Shown here: positions 1 to 6,835 of the stretch, piece after piece
How positions within the stretch are numbered: the stretch's first letter is position 1
Layout of the letters: every line of letters starts with the position of its first letter
Source of the DNA: Acidimicrobiales bacterium
GTDB lineage: Bacteria; Actinomycetota; Acidimicrobiia; Acidimicrobiales; JABEUL01
Assembly: GCA_027451605.1 (NCBI GenBank)
Contig: DAIDJA010000016.1
Coordinates: 1-12,663, forward strand
DNA length: 12,663 nucleotides
Direction: 5' to 3'
The notes under the pieces: generated by a model
What the model was told of the DNA's origin: nothing
What the model saw: only the letters and a program-made list of their open reading frames with translations
Database searches by the model: none
Made by a program: the position numbers and the translations under genes

Positions 1-2172
1 GGTCAGTCGATTTTCTACCGGGGTGCCGGTAAGCGCTATTTTTCTGGCAGCCGGAATCGAAGAAATAGCTTTAAACTGATTGGTATTGGAGTTCTTTATA
101 GCCTGTGCCTCATCGAGTACGACCCGTCCCCATTTGATATCGGATAAAACATCTAAGTCCCTTGCGACTATTCCATATGTGGTTATTACAAGGTCGGAAG
201 CAGCAGCCGCCTTTTTTAACATGTCCCCACCGAGTCGCTCTTGACCGTGATGGACCGTTACCCTTAACGAACCGGCAAAGCGTTCAACTTCTCTCTGCCA
301 ATTTCCCACCAAACTCATCGGAGCAATTAAGAGTGTCGGAGGTAGACCAATGTGACGTTTGGACTCCAAGTCTCCTCTAAGTTCTTCTCTTTCGCTTAAC
401 AATAGCGAAATTAACTGAATGGTTTTCCCCAGTCCCATATCGTCTGCCAGGCATGCTCCAATTCCTACCGAATCGAGAAAGCGCAACCAAGAAAGTCCGC
501 GCAGCTGATAGGGTCTAAGCTCGCCATTGAACTCTTTGGGCGCAACTACCGTCTTCAAAGTTTCTGCCACGGAGCCATCCAAGAAAGAGGCCAGCACACC
601 GGTTGCGTCGATACCGGTAATCGGTAATCCAAGAGCAGGTTTAGATAATCCTCCCGCAACCTTAATGATCTCGAGGATTCCAAGTTTTTCGGTTGGTTTC
701 TTCTCTATCGAAAGTAAGGCATGCTTCAAGTCCTCTTGACTCACTTGAACCCAGGCACCGCGAAAACGTATAAGAGGTGCTTTTAATTTCGCGATGTTAT
801 AGATCTCTTCTTTAGTTAATGTCTTATCACCGATTGCAACCACGTAGTCAAACTCCGCGAGACCTTCTTTAGTGAAACTAGCTCCTCCAACTCTGTCTGC
901 TGAGCCGACAAAATTACCTTTCTGTTTGAGCCTTAAACCGAGTCTCGATGAAGGATCGGTAAACCACGACGGAACGATTACCGTAAATCCGGATTGTTCC
1001 AGTACACCGGAATAATTTCCAAGAAATCTTTGTATTCCGATTCGATCTGTCACCATTGCTACAGGTCTCGTCACCGAAAGTGCACTTTCAAAATCCGGAC
1101 ACACTCTTAACGCCCTGCCAAGGTCAGCAAGAAAGCTTTCCGCCGGATCTTCCCCGGGAGAGGCAATTGTCATAGCAACTTCGGTATGGTCCCAGATCTC
1201 CTCGGCGGGAATAAAAAGCGACGGGTCGTCGACAGACTGCGCCAGAAATTCCACTCCCCAATCGTCGTCCGTACCATTCTCATCGGGTTCAACCACACGA
1301 AAGCAAGTCTTAAACTTTTCAACCGGATTCGCAACATTATCATGGAATACTTCCAAAGCCTCTACTATTTTTGTATTTGGATCTCGAAATTTTTGCGGTG
1401 ACTTTTCATAGAGGGAGGATAAAAGCAATGCTAAGTTATCCTTTTGACCGGCTAGTTCATCGATACCAACTATGGGTGAAACGGTATCGGAGAGATTTAA
1501 GGCGGTTCTGGCTGCAATATCGACCATTTGAAAAAGCATCCCTACCACTAATTCTCCGGGATGGGACTCGACAGGGTTCCCACATGCGCTCAAAGTCAAA
1601 GGAGCGGATCGGGAGAGTTCTCGTAGCAACACTATATCCTCGTGAAGCGGAGCTGGAATCCATGACAAAATTACCTTTCCCGCTGATCTTGCGGTGAGTG
1701 CCGGAAGCAATCTTCCCCGTTCGACAAGATTAGCAGCCAACGAGGCAATTGCCATCAGCACAAGGACCGAACTTCCCAAGACTGCCGGGAAGCTCTCGTT
1801 TGCCCTGGAAATGCGAAATAGGAATCTAAAGGCAGATTCCAAATCAAGTAATACTCCGTCAACCAAGAATTTGTCGATATCTTTGGCAGAAGGAACCTTC
1901 CTGAAAATAAAATCCCTCGCCTCAGGAGAAGGTAATGGAGTCCCCGTACGCGATGAAATTGTAAGCTCCATGCGACGCCCCCTTCCTTTTAATGGATCTA
2001 AGAGTCGCATTATTTCGCCTCTGTCCAATGCATAGGGGTGTAGATTTACACTGTCTTTAAGTGATTTGTCGCCTTGTTCAATTAGCGAAGGTAATGCATC
2101 GTACATACCGGGATTTTCCGCCCAAACGAATACCTTCTTGCTATCGACTACCGAAATCTGCAGTATGCGCAT
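1..2172 (-). CDS. SNF2-family DNA-dependent ATPase/helicase with DUF3670 domain (3' end outside window)
   Basis: The first 724 residues are visible, without internal stop or frameshift; the C-terminal RecA-like lobe (motifs IV-VI) lies beyond position 1. The N-terminal lobe of the SNF2 motor is clear: Walker A DDMGLGKT at residues 577-584, motif II DEAQ at 687-690 (the usual bacterial SNF2 variant of DEAH) and motif III ALTGTPVENRL at 713-723. Residues about 345-485, including FLGNY near 383 and RFRGAWVQ around W474, resemble the SNF2-associated DUF3670 domain (PF12419). I recognise nothing in residues 1-340. By family knowledge it is a DNA-translocating ATPase, cellular role unknown; in many actinobacteria a SWIM zinc-finger gene follows, which would be off-window here. 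The ATG at 2172 is the only reasonable start: no in-frame ATG, GTG or TTG lies just upstream. It has no Shine-Dalgarno sequence but sits just after a promoter, suggesting a leaderless or near-leaderless mRNA. Confidence 0.9.
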   Translation of the reverse strand, partial: MRILQISVVDSKKVFVWAENPGMYDALPSLIEQGDKSLKDSVNLHPYALDRGEIMRLLDPLKGRGRRMELTISSRTGTPLPSPEARDFIFRKVPSAKDIDKFLVDGVLLDLESAFRFLFRISRANESFPAVLGSSVLVLMAIASLAANLVERGRLLPALTARSAGKVILSWIPAPLHEDIVLLRELSRSAPLTLSACGNPVESHPGELVVGMLFQMVDIAARTALNLSDTVSPIVGIDELAGQKDNLALLLSSLYEKSPQKFRDPNTKIVEALEVFHDNVANPVEKFKTCFRVVEPDENGTDDDWGVEFLAQSVDDPSLFIPAEEIWDHTEVAMTIASPGEDPAESFLADLGRALRVCPDFESALSVTRPVAMVTDRIGIQRFLGNYSGVLEQSGFTVIVPSWFTDPSSRLGLRLKQKGNFVGSADRVGGASFTKEGLAEFDYVVAIGDKTLTKEEIYNIAKLKAPLIRFRGAWVQVSQEDLKHALLSIEKKPTEKLGILEIIKVAGGLSKPALGLPITGIDATGVLASFLDGSVAETLKTVVAPKEFNGELRPYQLRGLSWLRFLDSVGIGACLADDMGLGKTIQLISLLLSEREELRGDLESKRHIGLPPTLLIAPMSLVGNWQREVERFAGSLRVTVHHGQERLGGDMLKKAAAASDLVITTYGIVARDLDVLSDIKWGRVVLDEAQAIKNSNTNQFKAISSIPAARKIALTGTPVENRLT

Positions 2173-2183
2173 TACACAATAGT

Positions 2184-2211
2184 ATCCTAGCCAGCTGAGG
2201 AGGTAAGTCAA
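2184..2211 (-). promoter_or_regulatory. Candidate promoter of the SNF2 gene
   Basis: On the minus strand TTGACT (2206-2211) is followed after 16 bp by TAGGAT (2184-2189). The predicted start, about 7 bp further, leaves only a few bases before the ATG at 2172. An alternative -10, TACTAT at 2179-2184, ends exactly 6 bp before the ATG and would give a fully leaderless message. This is by eye only. Confidence 0.5.
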
Positions 2212-2226
2212 AATCTGACAAGTCAA
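2206..2226. repeat. Twin TTGACT copies with TGAC-TT-GTCA inverted repeat at the SNF2 promoter
   Basis: AGTCAA occurs at 2206-2211 and again at 2221-2226 (15-bp period), reading TTGACT twice on the minus strand. The upstream copy is part of a 4-bp inverted repeat with a 2-bp centre, TGACAAGTCA at 2216-2225, directly upstream of the -35 element. The position would suit an operator or activator site, but no cognate regulator is in the window. Confidence 0.3.
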
Positions 2227-2534
2227 TCAATTCATCAATGCAAACGGAGATTCTGTCATAATAATGAAATGATGAATTTAAGCCGCTGCTTTTAGCAACT
2301 TCAAACCGTTGAATCATTTGTTCGTCCGATATAATTTAGCCAGTTCGAGTCTTTTATTTTGCAATCAACATAAAAGCGAACGAACAGAGTTATAGCTGAT
2401 TGAACCGTAAGTTTTTCTGTTGTGACCTAACTTTTTACTTGATTTGAAAGGTAAACTTTAAGCCTACAGTTCTACAAAAAAACAATTTATCTGTGTTGGA
2501 ATCATAATGATGCCGTAAGTGAAATTTTCGGAGC

Positions 2535-2569
2535 AAAAAAAAGAAAAGTTCAAATTCTGCATTCCAGAA
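2535..2569 (-). terminator. Weak terminator-like hairpin at the end of aroB
   Basis: Reading the minus strand, TTCTG (2565-2569) pairs with CAGAA (2555-2559) around a 5-nt loop inside the last codons of aroB. It is followed, after a few bases, by a U-rich tract (8 consecutive T on the minus strand at 2535-2542). The stem is short and the T run lies about 12 nt away, so this is at best a weak intrinsic terminator. Confidence 0.3.
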
Positions 2570-3614
2570 ATTCAGAAAGTGTATCTAAAACCAGATTTTC
2601 GTCAATTTCTTTTACAAGCTCCACCCCGTTTGGTCCGTCAAGCACAAACGCAAGGGCACCTGTAGACTTTTTGTCTTTTGCCATAATCGATACCAACTCC
2701 TCAGGGGTAGTTTGAACCGACTGCGGAACTGCACTGGGTAGCGAATAAGACTTTAGGGATTCCAACTGATAGCTAAGTTCAGCTTCGTCGATTCGACCCA
2801 TTCGACACGCCAACCCAGCCTCAAAGGCAATTCCGACGGCCACCGCCTGACCGTGATTCAATTCCGGTCTCGAATTAGAAGATGACGACTTTAGGGCCAC
2901 TAACTCAAGGGCATGACCCAAGGTGTGGCCATAGTTCAGTATCGCTCTCAACCCTATTAATTCAAATTCATCGTCAGCCACTACCCGAGCTTTAAATTTG
3001 GCACACTTATAAACTGTCTCGGCCAAGGTATCATTTTTCATATCTCCGACTCCGATTAATGAATATTTTGCAATTTCGCCATATCCGTTTGAAAATTCGA
3101 CCTCGGGAAGAGTTTGTAAAGTATTTAAATCACAGATAACCGCAGAAGGTTGCCAAAAAGACCCTACAAGATTTTTCCCTTCTTGAAGATTAACTCCCGT
3201 TTTGCCCCCGATCGCCGCGTCAACTTGACCCAAGAGAGTTGTAGGTATATTTATAAACCTTATTCCTCGGTTATAGACTGAGGCGACAAATCCACACAGA
3301 TCGGTGACCACTCCCCCGCCAATCCCGATTAACAGGTCATTTCTGTGGAATCCATTGATGGCCAGTTTGCTGCAGATTGTTTCCACCGAGCTAAGAGACT
3401 TGGCATTCTCAGAGTTCTCTACCGGAAGCTCTACGGTCTCAAATCCGGTTAGGTCAACGGAGATTCCGATATTCTGCTGGGTAACTATTCCAATTTTATT
3501 TACCGTTTTGGGAATATAGTTTTTGATCTCACCCAAGATATCGGTGCCAACCAGAATCTCATAATATGAGTTCTTCAGTTTTACTTCTATTCTTTTGTAA
3601 CCGACGTAATCCAT
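2550..3614 (-). CDS. aroB: 3-dehydroquinate synthase
   Basis: AroB converts DAHP to 3-dehydroquinate, the second step of the shikimate pathway, in the cytoplasm with NAD+ and a divalent metal. The 354-residue length is normal. Motifs seen: GIGGGVVTDLCGF (97-109) for NAD binding, IPTTLLGQVDAAIGGKTGVN (123-142), E180 in GYGEIAKY, H230 and H234 in NYGHTLGHALE, and H254 in LNHGQAVAVG. E180, H230 and H254 correspond to the metal ligands of the family. Odd: 24 residues separate H230 and H254, against about 16-17 in E. coli or Mycobacterium AroB, because of a Ser-rich insert (around 243-250). An in-frame TAA 15 bp upstream fixes the ATG at 3614 as start. No SD lies close by; an orphan AAGGAG is about 40 nt upstream. 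The gene is separated from aroK by 224 bp carrying its own promoter. Confidence 0.96.
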   Translation of the reverse strand: MDYVGYKRIEVKLKNSYYEILVGTDILGEIKNYIPKTVNKIGIVTQQNIGISVDLTGFETVELPVENSENAKSLSSVETICSKLAINGFHRNDLLIGIGGGVVTDLCGFVASVYNRGIRFINIPTTLLGQVDAAIGGKTGVNLQEGKNLVGSFWQPSAVICDLNTLQTLPEVEFSNGYGEIAKYSLIGVGDMKNDTLAETVYKCAKFKARVVADDEFELIGLRAILNYGHTLGHALELVALKSSSSNSRPELNHGQAVAVGIAFEAGLACRMGRIDEAELSYQLESLKSYSLPSAVPQSVQTTPEELVSIMAKDKKSTGALAFVLDGPNGVELVKEIDENLVLDTLSEFLECRI

Positions 3615-3644
3615 TTGTAATAAATATTAGCCTGAATCCAAGAA

Positions 3645-3681
3645 ATCGAACTTCACTCCTTCAAGTAGCAATCAATTCGAT
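3645..3681 (-). other. Inverted repeat in the aroB leader enclosing an orphan SD
   Basis: ATCGAA (3645-3650) and TTCGAT (3676-3681) are 6-bp complementary arms with a 25-nt loop. On the minus strand the loop contains AAGGAG, a strong SD-like sequence that has no start codon at usable distance and lies about 40 nt before the aroB ATG. It could fold as a leader stem-loop, or be chance in AT-rich DNA. Confidence 0.3.
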
Positions 3682-3692
3682 GGCTTTTACCT

Positions 3693-3706
3693 ATAGGCAA
3701 TAGGCA
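3693..3706. repeat. Tandem 7-bp repeat ATAGGCA x2 at the aroB transcription start
   Basis: Two head-to-tail copies of ATAGGCA (3693-3699 and 3700-3706) lie just downstream of the predicted -10 box, where the first transcribed bases would be. Directly seen; any regulatory role is inference. Confidence 0.4.
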
Positions 3707-3709
3707 ACC

Positions 3710-3738
3710 AATATAAGATATCAAAATGATGCTATCAA
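3710..3738 (-). promoter_or_regulatory. Candidate sigma70-type promoter of aroB
   Basis: On the minus strand TTGATA (3733-3738) and TATATT (3710-3715) are separated by exactly 17 bp. Transcription would start near 3703, giving a leader of about 90 nt before the aroB ATG at 3614. It is among the best-looking promoters in the window. A second box, TAATAT at 3624-3629, lies 9 bp before the ATG and could give a short-leader transcript as well. Confidence 0.5.
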
Positions 3739-3821
3739 AACCATCCTATTATTATTCCACATAATACAGCTTTGAGTACACTACTTAGCTTTAACTGTCA
3801 GCGAGTCTCTATGGTGTCACA

Positions 3822-3836
3822 TTCTAAAAATTAGAA
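3822..3836 (-). other. AT-rich perfect hairpin just after aroK
   Basis: TTCTAA (3822-3827) and TTAGAA (3831-3836) form a 6-bp stem with a 3-nt loop, beginning 2 bp after the aroK stop codon. There is no T tract downstream on the minus strand and the stem is almost all A-T pairs, so it is a poor terminator. It may instead protect the 3' end of the message. Confidence 0.35.
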
Positions 3837-3838
3837 CA

Positions 3839-4360
3839 TTAAAGATCGGGTTGAAAATTTGATTTAATTAAGAGTGCTGCTTCTTCTACTGTAGTTAAAT
3901 CAACATCTATCGTAAAGTCCGCCAACTTTTCATATATTTTTTCGCGAAGGTTAACTAATTCAGACAAGTTTTCCGAAATATTTTTCCCAAGTAACGGACG
4001 AATAGTATTTGTGTCGTTCGTGAGCCTGAATATAAGAGTTGCCAAATTCGCTTTAAGCCAAATTACTTTTCCGTTTTTTTTGATCAACTCTGAGTTACCG
4101 GCATCCATTACAGCGCCGCCCCCTAAAGCGACTACCGCCGCTGAGACTTCTGACGTTACGGCTTTAATCGCTTGGGATTCCTTTTGCCTAAAGTACTGTT
4201 CTCCAAAGTTTGCAAATATCTCCTGAATTGAGGAACCCTCAGATTGTTCCACAATTTGATCGGTGTCTAAAAATTCCCAACTCAGAATCCGCGAAAGTTC
4301 TTTGCCCACGGAGGTTTTACCCGCACCGGGCATCCCTATAATAAAAAACTTATCTGTCAC
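3839..4360 (-). CDS. aroK: Shikimate kinase
   Basis: AroK phosphorylates shikimate to shikimate 3-phosphate using ATP. The 173-residue protein is a single-domain P-loop kinase of normal length. Visible motifs: Walker A GMPGAGKTS (9-17), shikimate-binding D32/D34 in LDTD, FRQKE (57-61) with R58, Walker B-type ALGGGAV (78-84), the lid RPLL (121-124) and R139 in REKIY. All expected catalytic and binding residues are present. The start is GTG at 4358-4360, without a recognisable SD; the next in-frame ATG is codon 10, inside the P-loop, so it cannot be the start. It follows aroC by 18 bp and is probably translated from the same message. Together aroC, aroK and aroB cover three of the seven shikimate steps, in the order common in Actinobacteria. 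Confidence 0.96.
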   Translation of the reverse strand: MTDKFFIIGMPGAGKTSVGKELSRILSWEFLDTDQIVEQSEGSSIQEIFANFGEQYFRQKESQAIKAVTSEVSAAVVALGGGAVMDAGNSELIKKNGKVIWLKANLATLIFRLTNDTNTIRPLLGKNISENLSELVNLREKIYEKLADFTIDVDLTTVEEAALLIKSNFQPDL

Positions 4361-4378
4361 GACTAATTTAAGCTACTG

Positions 4379-5593
4379 CTACTTTTGGATTTTACCGAAT
4401 ATGGCGTCTACCGACGATGGAGCAGAATTTAGATTCTTTTTATAGTTTTTAAAGTTTGTCACAAACTCATGCAACGAATCTCCTCCAAACTTTTCGGTCG
4501 CCGTCGCCGCCAAGACCACGGCCATCATTGTCTCAGATACCACCCCTAAAGCCGGGACCGCGACGACATCTGTTCTTTCTTTAAACGAGAACTTGGACTC
4601 TTTAGTTACCGTATCTACGGTCTTGATGGACGGCCTATTTAAAGTTGCCAATGGTTTCATGGTAACTATTGCAGTTATTGGACCTCCGGTGGAGATACCT
4701 CCTTCAATTCCGCCTGCTCGTACCGTAGGCCTCTCGTAAGCTTTGGTCTTTGCTTTCCAGTGAATTTCATCGTGAGCTGCAGATCCCCTCATATATCCAA
4801 GACTTGCACCCATTCCGATCTCGACGGCTTTAACCGCCTGAATCGACATAAATGCCTGTGCCAACAGTCCGTCAAGCTTGCGATCGTAGTGAACGTGACT
4901 TCCCAATCCAACCGGTACTCCGTAGGCTATGACCTCTACGGATCCTCCCAGAGAGTCTCCGGCTTTAGCTGCTGCCTTAATCTCAGCTATCATGGACTTT
5001 TCAAGATCGGCATCAAAGCATCTGACCTGGGAAGCATCTATCGCCTTTAGATCTTCAATTTTCGGTTTGATCGAAAGATCGCCTAAATCTCGATCAAGGC
5101 CGACCGAACCGATACTAATGACATGAGATAAAATTTCAATGCCAATACTCGATACCAGTTTTTTGGCAATCGCTCCTGCCGCCACTCTTGCTGCGGTCTC
5201 TCTGGCAGACGCTCTTTCCAATATATCTCTTGCATCCGAGAATCCGTATTTCTGCATCCCGGCAAGATCAGCGTGACCCGGTCTCGGTTGAGTCAGTTCC
5301 TTGGAGCTTTTCCCTCTTCCAACTGACATCTCCTCTTGCCATTTGGGCCATTCGGTATTTGCGATTTCAACTGCTATGGGCGAACCGAGAGTCCTGCCAA
5401 ATCTTACCCCCGACAGTATCGATACCTGATCTTTTTCAAATCTCATTCTGGGACCCCGGCCAAATCCAAGTCTACGCCGGGCAAGTTCGTCGGAGATGTC
5501 CTCAACACTTAATTCCACCCCGGATGGCATACCTTCGACGATGACCACTAAAGATTTTCCGTGAGATTCACCTGCCGTTAAGAATCTAAACAA
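4379..5593 (-). CDS. aroC: Chorismate synthase
   Basis: AroC catalyses the last shikimate step, converting 5-enolpyruvylshikimate 3-phosphate to chorismate with reduced FMN. The protein has 404 residues, like the actinobacterial forms and longer than the roughly 360 of E. coli. Conserved blocks: GESHG (8-12), RRRLGFGRGPRM (39-50), RPGHADLAGMQKY (104-116), LERASARETAARVAAGA (125-141), GGISTGGP (298-305), RTDVVAVPALG (340-350) and EKFGGDS near 387-393. The start must be TTG at 5591-5593: the same frame contains the plsX TAA 18 bp upstream and no other start codon lies between, and the protein then begins MFRFLTAGESHG as the family does. No clear SD precedes it, so translation may depend on ribosomes finishing plsX. 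It sits between plsX and aroK with 18-bp gaps on both sides. Confidence 0.97.
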   Translation of the reverse strand: MFRFLTAGESHGKSLVVIVEGMPSGVELSVEDISDELARRRLGFGRGPRMRFEKDQVSILSGVRFGRTLGSPIAVEIANTEWPKWQEEMSVGRGKSSKELTQPRPGHADLAGMQKYGFSDARDILERASARETAARVAAGAIAKKLVSSIGIEILSHVISIGSVGLDRDLGDLSIKPKIEDLKAIDASQVRCFDADLEKSMIAEIKAAAKAGDSLGGSVEVIAYGVPVGLGSHVHYDRKLDGLLAQAFMSIQAVKAVEIGMGASLGYMRGSAAHDEIHWKAKTKAYERPTVRAGGIEGGISTGGPITAIVTMKPLATLNRPSIKTVDTVTKESKFSFKERTDVVAVPALGVVSETMMAVVLAATATEKFGGDSLHEFVTNFKNYKKNLNSAPSSVDAIFGKIQK

Positions 5594-5611
5594 TTGACTT
5601 ACCGGTTTAAA

Positions 5612-6601
5612 TTAACTTACCGCTTCTTTTAAGCGCTGGACTATATTTGCATTACTAAGATCGTGAGCAATTCTCAACGCACTGGATATCGCCTTTGAAG
5701 ATGACGAACCGTGACTAATTAATGATATCCCGTCTATTCCGAGTAGCATCGCTCCGCCGGTCGACTCCGGATCCAATTCATCGGCTACGGGCAACAGGTA
5801 GTTCAAAAGAATATCCTGAGCTTTTTTGGTCTCCTCGTTGGTATTCATGATGTTCAAAAGCATCTTCATGAAAAACTTAACCGAACCTTCTAATGTCTTT
5901 AATGCTACGTTTCCGGTAAACCCGTCAGTTACTACTACATCGGCGACCGCTGAAAGCAGATCCCTGCCTTCAACATTTCCGATAAACTCAAATGTTTCCG
6001 AATTGAGTTCTGCCAGTTTTTTATGAGTCTCTTTTACCAGCGGACTACCTTTGGTAGACTCTTCTCCGATTGACAGGAGTGCGACTTTTGGACGATCGAT
6101 CCCGTATCGGATTGAAGAGTATACGCTACCCATCTGAGCAAACTGGACTAGCCATTCACTTTGGCATTCCGCATTAGCTCCGGAATCAAGCATTACAAGA
6201 GGATGATGACCCAAAACCGGAATAGTAGTTGCAATCGCCGGTCTGGAGACTCCCTTGATTCTCCCGATCTTCAAAAGGGCGGCAGCCATAGCTGCACCGG
6301 TATTACCCGCGGAAATAGTTGCCGAACATTTACCGGTTTTTACAAGCTCGGCACATCTTGCAAGTGAAGAGTCTTTTTTATTTCTAATCGCCTTTGCGGG
6401 ATCCTCATCCATTGCGATAACTTCGCTCGCATGAAATACTGACAGCGAGCCTCGATCAAATTCGGAAATTTTAGACTCATCTCCGACAAGCAAGCTTGCA
6501 ATCGAATGCTCATCGAATGCTTTCTTTGCTCCCAAAATTATCTCTTTTGGGGCAAAATCTCCCCCCATAGCGTCAAGCGCTATCGGCAGTTCAAACGCCA
6601 T
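5612..6601 (-). CDS. plsX: Phosphate acyltransferase PlsX
   Basis: PlsX interconverts acyl-ACP and acyl-phosphate, supplying the acyl donor for PlsY in the first step of phospholipid synthesis; it is a peripheral membrane enzyme. The 329-residue length fits. Conserved blocks: ALDAMGGDFAP (8-18), SAGNTGA (97-103), LDSGAN (138-143), LLSIGEES (175-182), VVTDGFTGN (223-231), GGAMLLG (282-288) and HGSSSS (297-302). The ATG overlaps the rpmF stop as TAATG, so the two are translationally coupled. rpmF-plsX is a widespread bacterial pair, but here fab genes do not follow; aroC does, 18 bp downstream. The window also encodes a FakA-like protein, whose family makes acyl-phosphate from free fatty acids, so both acyl-phosphate entry routes may be present. 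Confidence 0.96.
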   Translation of the reverse strand: MAFELPIALDAMGGDFAPKEIILGAKKAFDEHSIASLLVGDESKISEFDRGSLSVFHASEVIAMDEDPAKAIRNKKDSSLARCAELVKTGKCSATISAGNTGAAMAAALLKIGRIKGVSRPAIATTIPVLGHHPLVMLDSGANAECQSEWLVQFAQMGSVYSSIRYGIDRPKVALLSIGEESTKGSPLVKETHKKLAELNSETFEFIGNVEGRDLLSAVADVVVTDGFTGNVALKTLEGSVKFFMKMLLNIMNTNEETKKAQDILLNYLLPVADELDPESTGGAMLLGIDGISLISHGSSSSKAISSALRIAHDLSNANIVQRLKEAVS

Positions 6602-6780
6602 TAATCGATCTCTACAGCTACTCTACCCTTGTACCACCCGCACTTGGAACATACCACATGAGGTGTCTTAATTGTGCCACAGTTGGGGCAAGTACTCTTA
6701 GAAGGCAAACTAAGTTTCCAATTAGAGGCTCTCCTGCTCCTGGATTTAGCTTTAGAAGTTTTTCTTTTTGGTACAGCCAT
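6601..6780 (-). CDS. rpmF: 50S ribosomal protein L32
   Basis: A 59-residue basic protein beginning MAVPKRKTSKAKSRSRRA, the classic L32 N terminus, followed by a zinc ribbon with C31, C34, C44 and C47 (CPNC...CSKC) and ending GRVAVEID. It is the zinc-binding (C+) form of this large-subunit protein. AGGA lies 5 bp upstream of the ATG. It follows yceD by 55 bp, the common yceD-rpmF arrangement, and its stop overlaps the plsX start by one base. A perfect TATAAT at 6820-6825 on the minus strand could provide a promoter for rpmF-plsX-aroC-aroK independent of yceD. Confidence 0.97.
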   Translation of the reverse strand: MAVPKRKTSKAKSRSRRASNWKLSLPSKSTCPNCGTIKTPHVVCSKCGWYKGRVAVEID

Positions 6781-6819
6781 TTTTCCTAATAACCTTTAAA
6801 TAAAAATATACAATATACA

Positions 6820-6825
6820 ATTATA
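6820..6825 (-). promoter_or_regulatory. Perfect -10 box upstream of rpmF
   Basis: The minus strand reads TATAAT here, in the 55-bp yceD-rpmF gap, which would start transcription about 30-35 nt before the rpmF ATG. No good -35 is seen 16-18 bp upstream (that stretch is the GC-rich end of yceD), so the promoter is uncertain. A small AGCC-ATT-GGCT stem lies immediately upstream. Confidence 0.35.
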
Positions 6826-6835
6826 CAGCCAATGG

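Larger units (their letters stand above)
2173..2549. other. 377-bp AT-rich intergenic region between aroB end and SNF2 start
   Basis: No open reading frame with start, SD and recognisable product is visible on either strand. Besides the SNF2 promoter it holds a small stem, TTCAA-ACCG-TTGAA at 2300-2313, and a perfect TATAAT on the plus strand at 2330-2335. The only -35-like match to that is TTGAAT at 2309-2314 with a short 15-bp spacer. Nothing here is convincing as an RNA gene. Confidence 0.5.

Noticed and set aside
1186..2035. Three plus-strand open frames (1186-1401, 1371-1697, 1694-2035) opposite the SNF2 gene
   Set aside because: The minus strand carries an unbroken 724-codon helicase with intact motifs; the plus frames have no family resemblance or SD and are antisense shadows.
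2309..2335. Plus-strand promoter TTGAAT-N15-TATAAT, possible antisense or small RNA
   Set aside because: Spacer is too short, and no terminator or structured RNA follows before aroB.
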